Below the pieces are notes generated by a model that was given only the letters and a program-made list of their open reading frames with translations, ran no database searches and was not told the origin of the DNA. A DNA stretch of 64,000 bases from NCBI RefSeq assembly GCF_016785085.1, contig NZ_JAENHO010000019.1, positions 81,175 through 145,174 of the forward strand. The letters run 5' to 3'. Every line of letters starts with the position of its first letter. Within the stretch, counting starts at the first letter, position 1. Origin of the DNA: Paractinoplanes lichenicola. Its GTDB lineage: Bacteria > Actinomycetota > Actinomycetes > Mycobacteriales > Micromonosporaceae. This document shows, in pieces, positions 41,764 through 49,083 of the stretch. A program made the translations under genes and the position numbers.

Positions 41764-42671
41764 CCGAGCAGGACCGTGGTGCGCATGATCGCGGCTAGCA
41801 GCAGGATGACGAAGACGGCCGCACAGCCCGCCGCCTGGATCCGGCTGCGGTTCTTGGTCGGGGCGTAGGCGAGGACGAACGCGACCACCCCGCCGATCAC
41901 GAGGCCGCCGATGTGACCCGCGATCGAGATGTTGGGGACGCTGAACGTGAAGAGCAGGTTGACCACGAGCAGCGGGATCAGCTGGCTGATGTCGAGCCGC
42001 AGCCGCCGGTTGACCACGATCATCGCCAGGACCAGCCCGAAGATCGAGGTCGAGGCGCCCGCGGCCGGGGCGTTGGGCGCGGTGAAGACGTACGCCGCGA
42101 CGTTGCCGCCGATGCCGGCCAGCAGATAGAGCGCGGCGAAGCGCAGCGGGCCCAGCTTCTCCTCGAGATAGCGGCCCAGCTGCCAGAGCAACATCATGTT
42201 GAGCAGCAGGTGCAGCACGCCGTAGTGCACGAACATCGCGGTGAACAGCCGCCACCACTCGCCGGCCGCGATGCCGTGGGGTTCACCGCCGATCACGTAC
42301 GGCGCGTAGCCGAGCACCGAGGCCCAGCGGGTGACGTCGGTCTGGCCGCCCATCAGGCCGAACCAGCCGCCCGCGCCGGCGATCGCCCGGGGCCCGCCGA
42401 TGACGGCCGAGAGCACCATCACGGCCACGTTGATCGCGATCAGGCCGCGGGTCACATAGCCCGCGCGGCCGGCGAGGCTGCCGCCGAACGCCGTACGGGC
42501 TTGGCGCTGGGTGCGTTTGCCCTCGGCCACACACTCGGGGCACTGGTGACCGACCGACGCCTCGTTCATGCAATCGGGGCAGATCGGCCGGTCACACCGT
42601 GTGCACCGGATGTAAGTCTCCCGCGACGGATGGCGATAACAGACCGGAGCCGTCGACGGAGCCTCACTCAT
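41760..42671 (-). CDS. Rhomboid intramembrane serine protease
   Basis: 303 residues. A zinc-ribbon/B-box-like N-terminus (CYRHPSRETYIRCTRCDRPICPDCM, then HQCPECV) precedes six transmembrane helices. Active site: S207 in GASTSIFG and H253 in AGHIGGLVIG; the oxyanion Asn is in HLLLNMMLLW. It cleaves transmembrane substrates within the membrane. The rhomboid-cyclophilin neighbourhood is commonly seen in actinobacteria, often close to gyrA. Confidence 0.95.
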   Translation of the reverse strand: MSEAPSTAPVCYRHPSRETYIRCTRCDRPICPDCMNEASVGHQCPECVAEGKRTQRQARTAFGGSLAGRAGYVTRGLIAINVAVMVLSAVIGGPRAIAGAGGWFGLMGGQTDVTRWASVLGYAPYVIGGEPHGIAAGEWWRLFTAMFVHYGVLHLLLNMMLLWQLGRYLEEKLGPLRFAALYLLAGIGGNVAAYVFTAPNAPAAGASTSIFGLVLAMIVVNRRLRLDISQLIPLLVVNLLFTFSVPNISIAGHIGGLVIGGVVAFVLAYAPTKNRSRIQAAGCAAVFVILLLAAIMRTTVLLG

Positions 42672-42696
42672 GTTCCAAGGTTACTTCAAATGAGAA

Positions 42697-42765
42697 TTAT
42701 TCAGGGCGGTGGATATCTGCGTTGCCAGCTACGGTTAGTCGCTGGTAGCGGTAGGCCCTGAATAA
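42697..42765. terminator. Long inverted repeat between cyclophilin and rhomboid genes
   Basis: TTATTCAGGGC (42697-42707) and GCCCTGAATAA (42755-42765) form a perfect 11-bp outer stem. The 47-base loop contains a second stem, CCAGC/GCTGG. It begins 4 bases beyond the cyclophilin stop codon on the minus strand, so it is probably its terminator, or a structured leader for the rhomboid transcript. Confidence 0.55.
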
Positions 42766-42768
42766 CCC

Positions 42769-43299
42769 TCAGTCTTGCGTGCGCTCGATTTCCACGCGCT
42801 CGATGACGACGTCCTCGCGGGGCTTGTCGCCCGGACCGGTCGGCGTGTTGGCGATCGAGTCGACGACCTTGGCCGACTGCTCGTCCGCGACCTGGCCGAA
42901 GATCGAGTGGCGCCGGTTCAGGTGCGGGGTCGGGCCGACCGTGATGAAGAACTGCGAGCCGTTGGTGCCCGGGCCCGCGTTCGCCATGGCGAGCAGGTAC
43001 GGACGGTCGAACTGCAGCTCGGGGTGGAACTCGTCGGCGAACTGGAAGCCCGGTCCGCCCCGGCCGGTGCCGGTCGGGTCACCCATCTGGATCATGAAGC
43101 CGGCGATCACGCGGTGCGAGATGGTGCCGTCGTAGTACGGCCCCGAGCCCTTCTGACCGGTGTTCGGGTCGGTGTAGTCCTTCGTGCCCTCAGCGAGCTC
43201 CACGAAGTTGCGCACAGTCGCCGGGGCGTGATCCGGGAACAGCTGCAGCCGGATCGGGCCATGGTTGGTGTGCAGGATGGCGTAAAGCTTCTCGGCCAC
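42769..43299 (-). CDS. Cyclophilin-type peptidyl-prolyl isomerase
   Basis: 176 residues, single cyclophilin domain, no signal peptide. Core motifs: TISHRVIAGFMIQMGDPTGTG (catalytic Arg in SHRV), LAMANAGPGTNGSQFFIT and LNRRHSIFGQV. The cyclosporin-contact Trp is replaced (LNRRH), as in many bacterial enzymes. It accelerates prolyl bond isomerisation during cytoplasmic protein folding. Confidence 0.96.
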   Translation of the reverse strand: MAEKLYAILHTNHGPIRLQLFPDHAPATVRNFVELAEGTKDYTDPNTGQKGSGPYYDGTISHRVIAGFMIQMGDPTGTGRGGPGFQFADEFHPELQFDRPYLLAMANAGPGTNGSQFFITVGPTPHLNRRHSIFGQVADEQSAKVVDSIANTPTGPGDKPREDVVIERVEIERTQD

Positions 43300-43460
43300 G
43301 GGTACTCCTGTTCTGTGTCACGGTCGCCCCGTGGCGTACCTCGGCGGGGCGATTGGACAGTTCCTTGCAGTTCGGATCCTCCCCCATGTGTCTGAAGCGG
43401 CAGCGAGGGGGTACCAAAACAGGGCACCATGCATGGCAGAGACTGGAGAGGTGGGCACTG

Positions 43461-44096
43461 GTGATCACGACGATGCGCCGTAAGAACCGCAGCCGGCGGA
43501 TGAAGAACGAGCTCGGGCAGAGTGTTGACCACTTCAAGCGTGCGGCGTCGCTCGCAGCGCAGGAGACCAGCGCGACGGTCGGTCCGACCCTGAGCGCCGC
43601 GGTCGAGCGGGTGCAGCCGGCCGCCGTCAAGGCCAAGGACGCGGCGTCGAGCGGCTGGGGCAGCGCTGTGGCGACGATCACCCCGCTGGTCGCCGCGGCC
43701 AGCGAGAACGTGCGGCAGGCGGGCGAGACCGCCCGGCAGCAGGGCGAGCTCAGCCGGCGCAAGGCCAAGAAGGCGGCCAAGAAGAACAAGAAGGCCGCCA
43801 AGGACCTGCAGAAGCGGGCCAGCAAGGCCATCGGCCGGGAGCAGAGCAGCGGCAAGGGCAAGAAGCTCGTCGGCTTCGCGCTGCTCGGCGCCGCGATCGG
43901 CATCGCCGCCGCGTACGCCGCCAAGCGTCGTCAGGCCGCGCAGTGGGACGAGTACGACCCGGCCGCGCCGATCGCCTCGTCGACGACGGCTCAGGCCGGC
44001 GCGGACGACGCGGCGTTCGAGCCCGAGGTCACCGAGAAGGAGATCCCGCAGGCGTACAGCTCGCAGAACGGAACCTCGCCGAACACCCCTCGGTAG
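43461..44096 (+). CDS. DUF5324-like coiled-coil membrane-anchored protein
   Basis: 211 residues from GTG at 43461 with GAGAGGTGG upstream. An Ala/Lys-rich amphipathic region (30-145; VDHFKRAASLAAQETSATVG, SRRKAKKAAKKNKKAAKDLQ) is followed by a single transmembrane helix (KLVGFALLGAAIGIAAAYAA) and an acidic tail. Composition and topology match actinobacterial DUF5324 proteins encoded next to ppi/rhomboid genes. Function unknown. It ends in a strong terminator. Confidence 0.78.
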   Translation: MITTMRRKNRSRRMKNELGQSVDHFKRAASLAAQETSATVGPTLSAAVERVQPAAVKAKDAASSGWGSAVATITPLVAAASENVRQAGETARQQGELSRRKAKKAAKKNKKAAKDLQKRASKAIGREQSSGKGKKLVGFALLGAAIGIAAAYAAKRRQAAQWDEYDPAAPIASSTTAQAGADDAAFEPEVTEKEIPQAYSSQNGTSPNTPR

Positions 44097-44114
44097 AGGT
44101 TGTGAAGCCCAAAC

Positions 44115-44145
44115 GGGCGGGTTGCCCTCGGCGGCCCGCCCTTTT
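44115..44145 (+). terminator. Terminator after the DUF5324-like gene
   Basis: GGGCGGG and CCCGCCC form a 7-bp GC stem around a 13-nt loop and are followed by TTTT, 19 bases after the stop codon. This is a classic rho-independent terminator. Confidence 0.85.
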
Positions 44146-44156
44146 GTGCTGCCTGG

Positions 44157-45266
44157 CTACAACCAGCCGCTGCGGCGGAACACCCGATACAGCAGCACCG
44201 AGGCAATCAGGATGATCGTCCACCACGCGGGATAGCCGTACTGCCATTTGAGCTCGGGCATGAACGAGAAGTTCATGCCGTAGATGCCGGCCCCCGCGGT
44301 CCACACCGTGGCGATGGCCGCCCACGCCGCGATCTTGCGCATGTCGTTGTTCTGGTCGACCGTGACCTGCGCGAGCCGTGCCTGCAGGATCGAATTGAGC
44401 AGATCGTCGAAGGACGAGACCTGTTCCACCGTACGGGTCAGGTGGTCCTGCACGTCCCGGAAGTATTTGCCGATCCGCTTGGGCACGAGCGCAACGATCA
44501 TCGCCAGCGGGCGCTGCAGCGGCACCACGGCCCGCCGGAACTCGACCAGCTCGCGCTTCATCTGATAGATCGCCGGGATCGGGCTCGCGTGGTCGCGTGA
44601 GAACACGCCCTCCTCGATCAGGTCGAGGTCGGCCTCGACCCGGTCGGCCACCGCGACGTAGTGGTCGACCACCCGGTCGGTCACCGCGTAGGCCACCGCC
44701 CACGGGCCCTGCTCGATCAGGTCGGCCCGCTCCGATTCCAGGTCGGCGCGCACCGAGCCCAGCTCCGAGGCGTCGCCGTGGCGGACCGTGATGACGAACT
44801 GCTCGCCGACGAAGACCATCATCTGGCCGGTCTCGACCACCTGCGACGTCTCGGTGATCTCACCGTGCGGCACGTAGCGGGCGGTGCGCATGACCAGGAA
44901 GTGCACCGAGCCGAACTGCTCGAGCTTGGGCCGCTGCTCGGCCTTGACCGCGTCCTCGACGGCGAGCTCGTGCAGCCCGTACGTGTGGGCGATCTCGCTC
45001 ATCTCCGCCTCGCCCGGCTCGTGCAGGCCGAGCCAGACGAACGCGTCGTCGCGCTCGCACGCGATCCGCAGCGCCTCGTCGGGCGTGACGTGACCCGGCA
45101 GGCGCCGGCCGGCCGCGTAGACCGCGCAGTCGACGACCGCGCTGCCGGCCCGGCGACCCGTGCTCGGGCCGGGGCCGCCGTCGGCCGTACCGAGAATCCG
45201 GGTCATCGCGCGGACGGGAGCGGTGAACGCTCGCGACAACGGCCGGTTCCGATTGCGATCGCTCAC
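44157..45266 (-). CDS. corA: CorA-type magnesium/cobalt channel
   Basis: 369 residues from GTG at 45266; GGGGGAGG lies 5 bases before it. A long cytoplasmic domain (about 1-300) with AYAVTDRVVDHYVAVADRVEADLDLIEEGVF is followed by two C-terminal helices. The channel-entry GMN motif is in GIYGMNFSFMPELKWQYGYP. It forms a pentameric Mg2+/Co2+ channel. It is convergent with the preceding gene. Confidence 0.95.
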   Translation of the reverse strand: MSDRNRNRPLSRAFTAPVRAMTRILGTADGGPGPSTGRRAGSAVVDCAVYAAGRRLPGHVTPDEALRIACERDDAFVWLGLHEPGEAEMSEIAHTYGLHELAVEDAVKAEQRPKLEQFGSVHFLVMRTARYVPHGEITETSQVVETGQMMVFVGEQFVITVRHGDASELGSVRADLESERADLIEQGPWAVAYAVTDRVVDHYVAVADRVEADLDLIEEGVFSRDHASPIPAIYQMKRELVEFRRAVVPLQRPLAMIVALVPKRIGKYFRDVQDHLTRTVEQVSSFDDLLNSILQARLAQVTVDQNNDMRKIAAWAAIATVWTAGAGIYGMNFSFMPELKWQYGYPAWWTIILIASVLLYRVFRRSGWL

Positions 45267-45350
45267 GATGACCTCCCCCACCCGGACGACACAAACCGCC
45301 CGAGGCTACGCCCGGCGGGTCTTCCACACACCCACCGGGCGTCCGCCTTT

Positions 45351-46445
45351 TTAGGCGCGCACTTCTTCGATGGCCTCGGCCAGACGGCGTACGCCCTCGT
45401 CGATCTGCTCGACGGTGACGGCCGAATAGGCCAGCCGGACGGAGCTGTGGCCGCCCTCGAGCAGGAAGTCGCTCCCCTTGACGATAGCCACACCCTTCTT
45501 CATCGCCGCCGGGAAGAGCTTTTCCACGTCGACGTCGGAGGGCAGGTCGACCCAGAGGAAGTAGCCGCCGTCGGGCTCGGTGAAGGTGGCGCCGGGGATG
45601 TGCTTGCGCAGCGACTCGGCCAGCACGCGGGCCCGCTCACCGAGGGCGGCGCTCACCGTCGCCACCGAGCGCTCGATGTCGCCCGAGACGCAGAACTGGT
45701 GCACGATCGCCTCGGACACCATGCCGGGCGAGATGTAGAGGTTGGTGGCCTTCTTGGCGATCGCGTCGATCAGCGCGGCCGGCCCGACCAGGTAACCCAC
45801 GCGGACGCCGGGGCACACCGTCTTGGTGAAGCTGGAGGCGTGCACAACCAGGTTGTCCGTGTCCTGCGAGAGCATCGAGGGCAGCGCGTCGCCGCGGAAC
45901 CGGATGTCCACGTACGGGTCGTCCTCGAAGATCGTGAACTCGTACTGAGCGGCCAGCGCGAGCAGGGCCTGGCGCTTCTCGGCCGAAAGCGTGATGCCGG
46001 CCGGGTTCTGGTAGTTCGGGATGATGTGGGCGAGCTTGGGGCGGACGCCCGACTCCAGCAGCCCGCGCAGCTCCTCGACGTCGATGCCGTCGGACTGCAG
46101 CGTGACCTGGTGCACCTTGGCGCCGAGATTCTGCAGGCTCAGCAGCGTCCGGTCGTATGTGGGCTTCTCGACCACCACGTCGTCGCCGGGCTGCACGAGG
46201 TGGTTGAAGAGAAACGCGTCGGCCTGCAGGGAGCCGTTCGTCACGATGACCTGGTCCGGCGAGACATTGTGCTTCTCGGCGATCCACTTACGCAGCGGGA
46301 CGTAGCCGACGGACGTGCCGTAAGCGGTCACACCAGCGGGATCGGCGTCGAAGGCGCGCGCGGCGGCGGCCTTGAGGCCCTCGACGTCGATGATGTCCAG
46401 CGACGGAGCGCCCCGGGCAAAGGAGATCAGCTGCTCAGCGGTCAT
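45351..46445 (-). CDS. PLP-dependent aminotransferase (class I/II)
   Basis: 364 residues starting MTAEQLISFARGAPSLDIID. Substrate and cofactor residues: VTNGSLQADAFL, PNYQNPAGITLS, DDPYVDIRF, and Lys in SSFTKTVCPGVRVGYL that forms the PLP Schiff base. The sequence lies near 2-aminoadipate/MocR-type aminotransferases without the HTH domain. It is divergent from a nucleotidyltransferase operon with 114 bases between starts, so co-regulation is possible. Confidence 0.93.
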   Translation of the reverse strand: MTAEQLISFARGAPSLDIIDVEGLKAAAARAFDADPAGVTAYGTSVGYVPLRKWIAEKHNVSPDQVIVTNGSLQADAFLFNHLVQPGDDVVVEKPTYDRTLLSLQNLGAKVHQVTLQSDGIDVEELRGLLESGVRPKLAHIIPNYQNPAGITLSAEKRQALLALAAQYEFTIFEDDPYVDIRFRGDALPSMLSQDTDNLVVHASSFTKTVCPGVRVGYLVGPAALIDAIAKKATNLYISPGMVSEAIVHQFCVSGDIERSVATVSAALGERARVLAESLRKHIPGATFTEPDGGYFLWVDLPSDVDVEKLFPAAMKKGVAIVKGSDFLLEGGHSSVRLAYSAVTVEQIDEGVRRLAEAIEEVRA

Positions 46446-46559
46446 GCGCACAAGCTTACGAGCCGCCTCTACGGGATTTTCCGCTGGCTCGGGCCGTCCG
46501 AGCCGTGGGACGCCACCCGCTATTCTCCTGGAGTTCACCAATTAGAGGGAGAGACTCCG

Positions 46560-47291
46560 ATGATCGGTCTGGTACTTGCCGCCGGAGCCGGGCGCCGACT
46601 TCGTCCGTACACGGACACGTTGCCCAAGGCCCTCGTGCCGGTCGACGGTGAAACGACGATCATGGACATCTCACTGCGTAACCTGGCGGCGGCCGGGCTG
46701 ACCGACGTGACGATCGTAGTGGGTTATTGCGCGGGCGCCGTCGAGGAGCGCCAGGCCGGCTTCGAGCGCAAGTACGGCGTCAAGATCTCGCTGGTGCACA
46801 ACGACAAGGCCGAGGAGTGGAACAACGCGTACTCCCTCTGGCTCGCCCGTGACCACTTCGCGCAGGGAGCGTTGATGGTCAATGGCGACACGGTGCACCC
46901 CGTCAGCGTCGAAGAGACCCTCCTGGCCCAGCGCGGCCCGGGCATTTTGCTCGCCGTCGACAATGTGAAGAAACTCGCCGACGAGGAGATGAAGACGATC
47001 TTCAGCGACGACGGACGGCTGACCAGGATCACCAAGCTGATGGACCCGGCCGAGGCCTTCGGCGAATACATCGGCGCCAACATCATCGAGGCCGCGGTGG
47101 CCGGCGAGCTGGCCGACTGCCTCCAGGCGACGTGGGAACGCGACCCCGACCTCTACTACGAGGACGGCTTCCAGGAGTTCGCCAACCGCGGCGGCGAGGT
47201 CCGCGCGGCCACCATCGGCCAGGTCGACTGGGTCGAGGTCGACAACCACGACGACCTGGCCAAGGCCCGGGGCATCGCATGCCGCTACTAG
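46560..47291 (+). CDS. NTP-transferase (phosphocholine/sugar nucleotidyltransferase type)
   Basis: 243 residues starting MIGLVLAAGAGRRLRPYTDT. The GxGxRLxPxTxxxPK nucleotide motif, MVNGDTVHPVS (metal-binding Asp) and WVEVDNHDDLAKARGI fit single-domain LicC-like CTP transferases. It is the first gene of a three-gene operon with a G1P-dehydrogenase-like and a CDP-alcohol transferase gene. It may make the CDP-activated alcohol. GAGGGAGAGACTCCG precedes the ATG. The exact substrate is not visible in the sequence. Confidence 0.87.
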   Translation: MIGLVLAAGAGRRLRPYTDTLPKALVPVDGETTIMDISLRNLAAAGLTDVTIVVGYCAGAVEERQAGFERKYGVKISLVHNDKAEEWNNAYSLWLARDHFAQGALMVNGDTVHPVSVEETLLAQRGPGILLAVDNVKKLADEEMKTIFSDDGRLTRITKLMDPAEAFGEYIGANIIEAAVAGELADCLQATWERDPDLYYEDGFQEFANRGGEVRAATIGQVDWVEVDNHDDLAKARGIACRY

Positions 47292-48346
47292 CCCGGAGCG
47301 TTCAGGCGCCGCTGCACATCCACGTGCGCCGCGGTGCCGTCGCCGACCTGGGCCGCCTGCTCGCCGACGGGCGCATCTCCGCCGGCGGCGACGTGGCCGT
47401 GGTCGTCGGGCCCGGGCTGGGCGAGCGGGTGGTCGAGCTCATCCGGCCCTCGCTGCAGACGGCCGACGTCTTCACCACCACCGGCGGCACCCTCGACGCC
47501 GCCCTCGAGCTGGCCGCCAAGCTGCGCTCCCGGCCGTACGACGCGGTGGTCGGCATCGGCGGCGGCACAACAGTCGACACGGCCAAATACGCGGCCAACC
47601 GCTGGGGACTGCCGATGATCTCGGTCGCCACCAGCCTGGCCAACGACGGCATCGCCTCCCCGGTGGCGAGCCTGATCAACGAGGGCGTCAAGGGGTCGTA
47701 CGGGGTGCACATCCCGTTCGGCGTGATCGTCGACCTGGACTTCGTCGAGACCGGCCCCGACCGGGTCAACCGCGGCGGCATCGGCGACGCGATCAGCAAC
47801 ATCAGCGCGCTGGCCGACTGGGAACTGGCCCGCCAGATGCGCGGCGAGCCGGTCGACGGCCTGGCCGCCTCGCTGGCCCGGATGGGCGCCGAGGCCGTGC
47901 TGACCATGCCGGGCGACCTCGACGACGACGCGTTCGTCACCGTGCTGGCCGAGGCGCTGATCTCCAGCGGCCTGGCCATGGCCGTCTGCGGCAGCAGCCG
48001 CCCCGCCAGCGGCGGCTGCCACGAGATCATGCACGCCGTCGACGCGCTCTACCCCGGCACCGCCTCGCACGGCGAGCTGGCCGGCCTGGGCGCCCTGTTC
48101 TGCACGTTCCTGCGGGAGGACGAGCGCCGCTTCGCCCAGATGTCGGACTGCCTGGCCCGCCACGGGCTGCCCCGGGTGCCCGCCGACGTCGGCCTGACCG
48201 ACGCCCAGTTCGCCGAGGCTGTGGAGTTCGCCCCGCGCACCCGCCCCGACCGCTACACGATCCTGGAACACCTGGCCATGACCCCCGACGAGATCAGCAG
48301 AAAGCTGGCTTCCCATGTCGCAGCCGTCGCCGCCCGCTGCCGCTGA
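47279..48346 (+). CDS. Glycerol-1-phosphate dehydrogenase-like (iron/zinc ADH family) protein
   Basis: 355 residues, start overlapping the previous gene by 13 bases. The NAD(P) motif is VGIGGGTTVDTAKYAANRW. Metal ligands are present: Asp in RGGIGDAISN, His in GGCHEIMHAVD and His in ASHGELAGLG. This combination matches sn-glycerol-1-phosphate dehydrogenases (EgsA/AraM) and related polyol dehydrogenases. It likely reduces a keto-polyol phosphate to supply the alcohol for the cassette. Confidence 0.85.
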   Translation: MPLLARSVQAPLHIHVRRGAVADLGRLLADGRISAGGDVAVVVGPGLGERVVELIRPSLQTADVFTTTGGTLDAALELAAKLRSRPYDAVVGIGGGTTVDTAKYAANRWGLPMISVATSLANDGIASPVASLINEGVKGSYGVHIPFGVIVDLDFVETGPDRVNRGGIGDAISNISALADWELARQMRGEPVDGLAASLARMGAEAVLTMPGDLDDDAFVTVLAEALISSGLAMAVCGSSRPASGGCHEIMHAVDALYPGTASHGELAGLGALFCTFLREDERRFAQMSDCLARHGLPRVPADVGLTDAQFAEAVEFAPRTRPDRYTILEHLAMTPDEISRKLASHVAAVAARCR

Positions 48347-49025
48347 TTACTACGCCGTCAACCGAGGCGGTGGTCTGTTCAGCGAGGCACTGAGTCAGCG
48401 CATCGGCGCGCAGATCGCCGTGTACGCCCACAAGCACCGGTTGGCCCCGACCGTGCTGACGGTCTTCAACCTGGGCATCGGCGGCCTGGTCTCGATCCTG
48501 GTGGTCGCCACCGCGATCCCGATCGCCGACGGCCGCATCTGGGCCTGGCCGATCGGCCTCCTCGCCCTGCTCGGCTGGCAACTGGCATACGCCTTCGACT
48601 GCGCCGACGGCCAGCTGGCCCGCGTCACCGGCCAGACCAGCGCTGCGGGCGCCCGCCTCGACGTGCTCTGCGACGTGGCCGTGCAGATCTCGCTGGTGGC
48701 CGCCCTGGGCGCCGTCGCGGAGGCCCAGGTGCCCGACACCCCGGCTTGGCTGCTGGCTGCCTTCGCCGGCACGTGGATGGTCAACCTGGTCACCTCAGTC
48801 ATGCAAACCAGCGACAAGGCAGCCAGCATGGTGACGAGCCGCTCCCTACCCGTACGCCTGGTCAAGCTGGTTCGCGACTACGGCGCTGTGATCGCCCTGG
48901 CCGGCCTGGTGCTGACCGTCGCGCCACAGTGGACGATCTGGTTTGTTGGGTTGTTTACGCTGGTTAATGCCGCCTTCTTGGCCGCCAGCGTGATGTTCTC
49001 CGCCCGCGAGGCCCTGCACTCCTGA
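48315..49025 (+). CDS. CDP-alcohol phosphatidyltransferase family protein
   Basis: 236 residues with about six transmembrane helices. The full signature D-x2-DG-x2-AR-x8-G-x3-D-x3-D is present: DCADGQLAR, then GARLDVLCD. The enzyme moves a phosphoalcohol from a CDP carrier to an acceptor alcohol in the membrane. It overlaps the upstream dehydrogenase gene by 32 bases, so the operon is tight. Acceptor and headgroup are unknown. Confidence 0.92.
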   Translation: MSQPSPPAAADYYAVNRGGGLFSEALSQRIGAQIAVYAHKHRLAPTVLTVFNLGIGGLVSILVVATAIPIADGRIWAWPIGLLALLGWQLAYAFDCADGQLARVTGQTSAAGARLDVLCDVAVQISLVAALGAVAEAQVPDTPAWLLAAFAGTWMVNLVTSVMQTSDKAASMVTSRSLPVRLVKLVRDYGAVIALAGLVLTVAPQWTIWFVGLFTLVNAAFLAASVMFSAREALHS

Positions 49026-49083
49026 CCCCGCTCCCGGTGGGGCCGGAAACGGCAGATCCTTCGATGGAATGCTCTCCTGCGAT

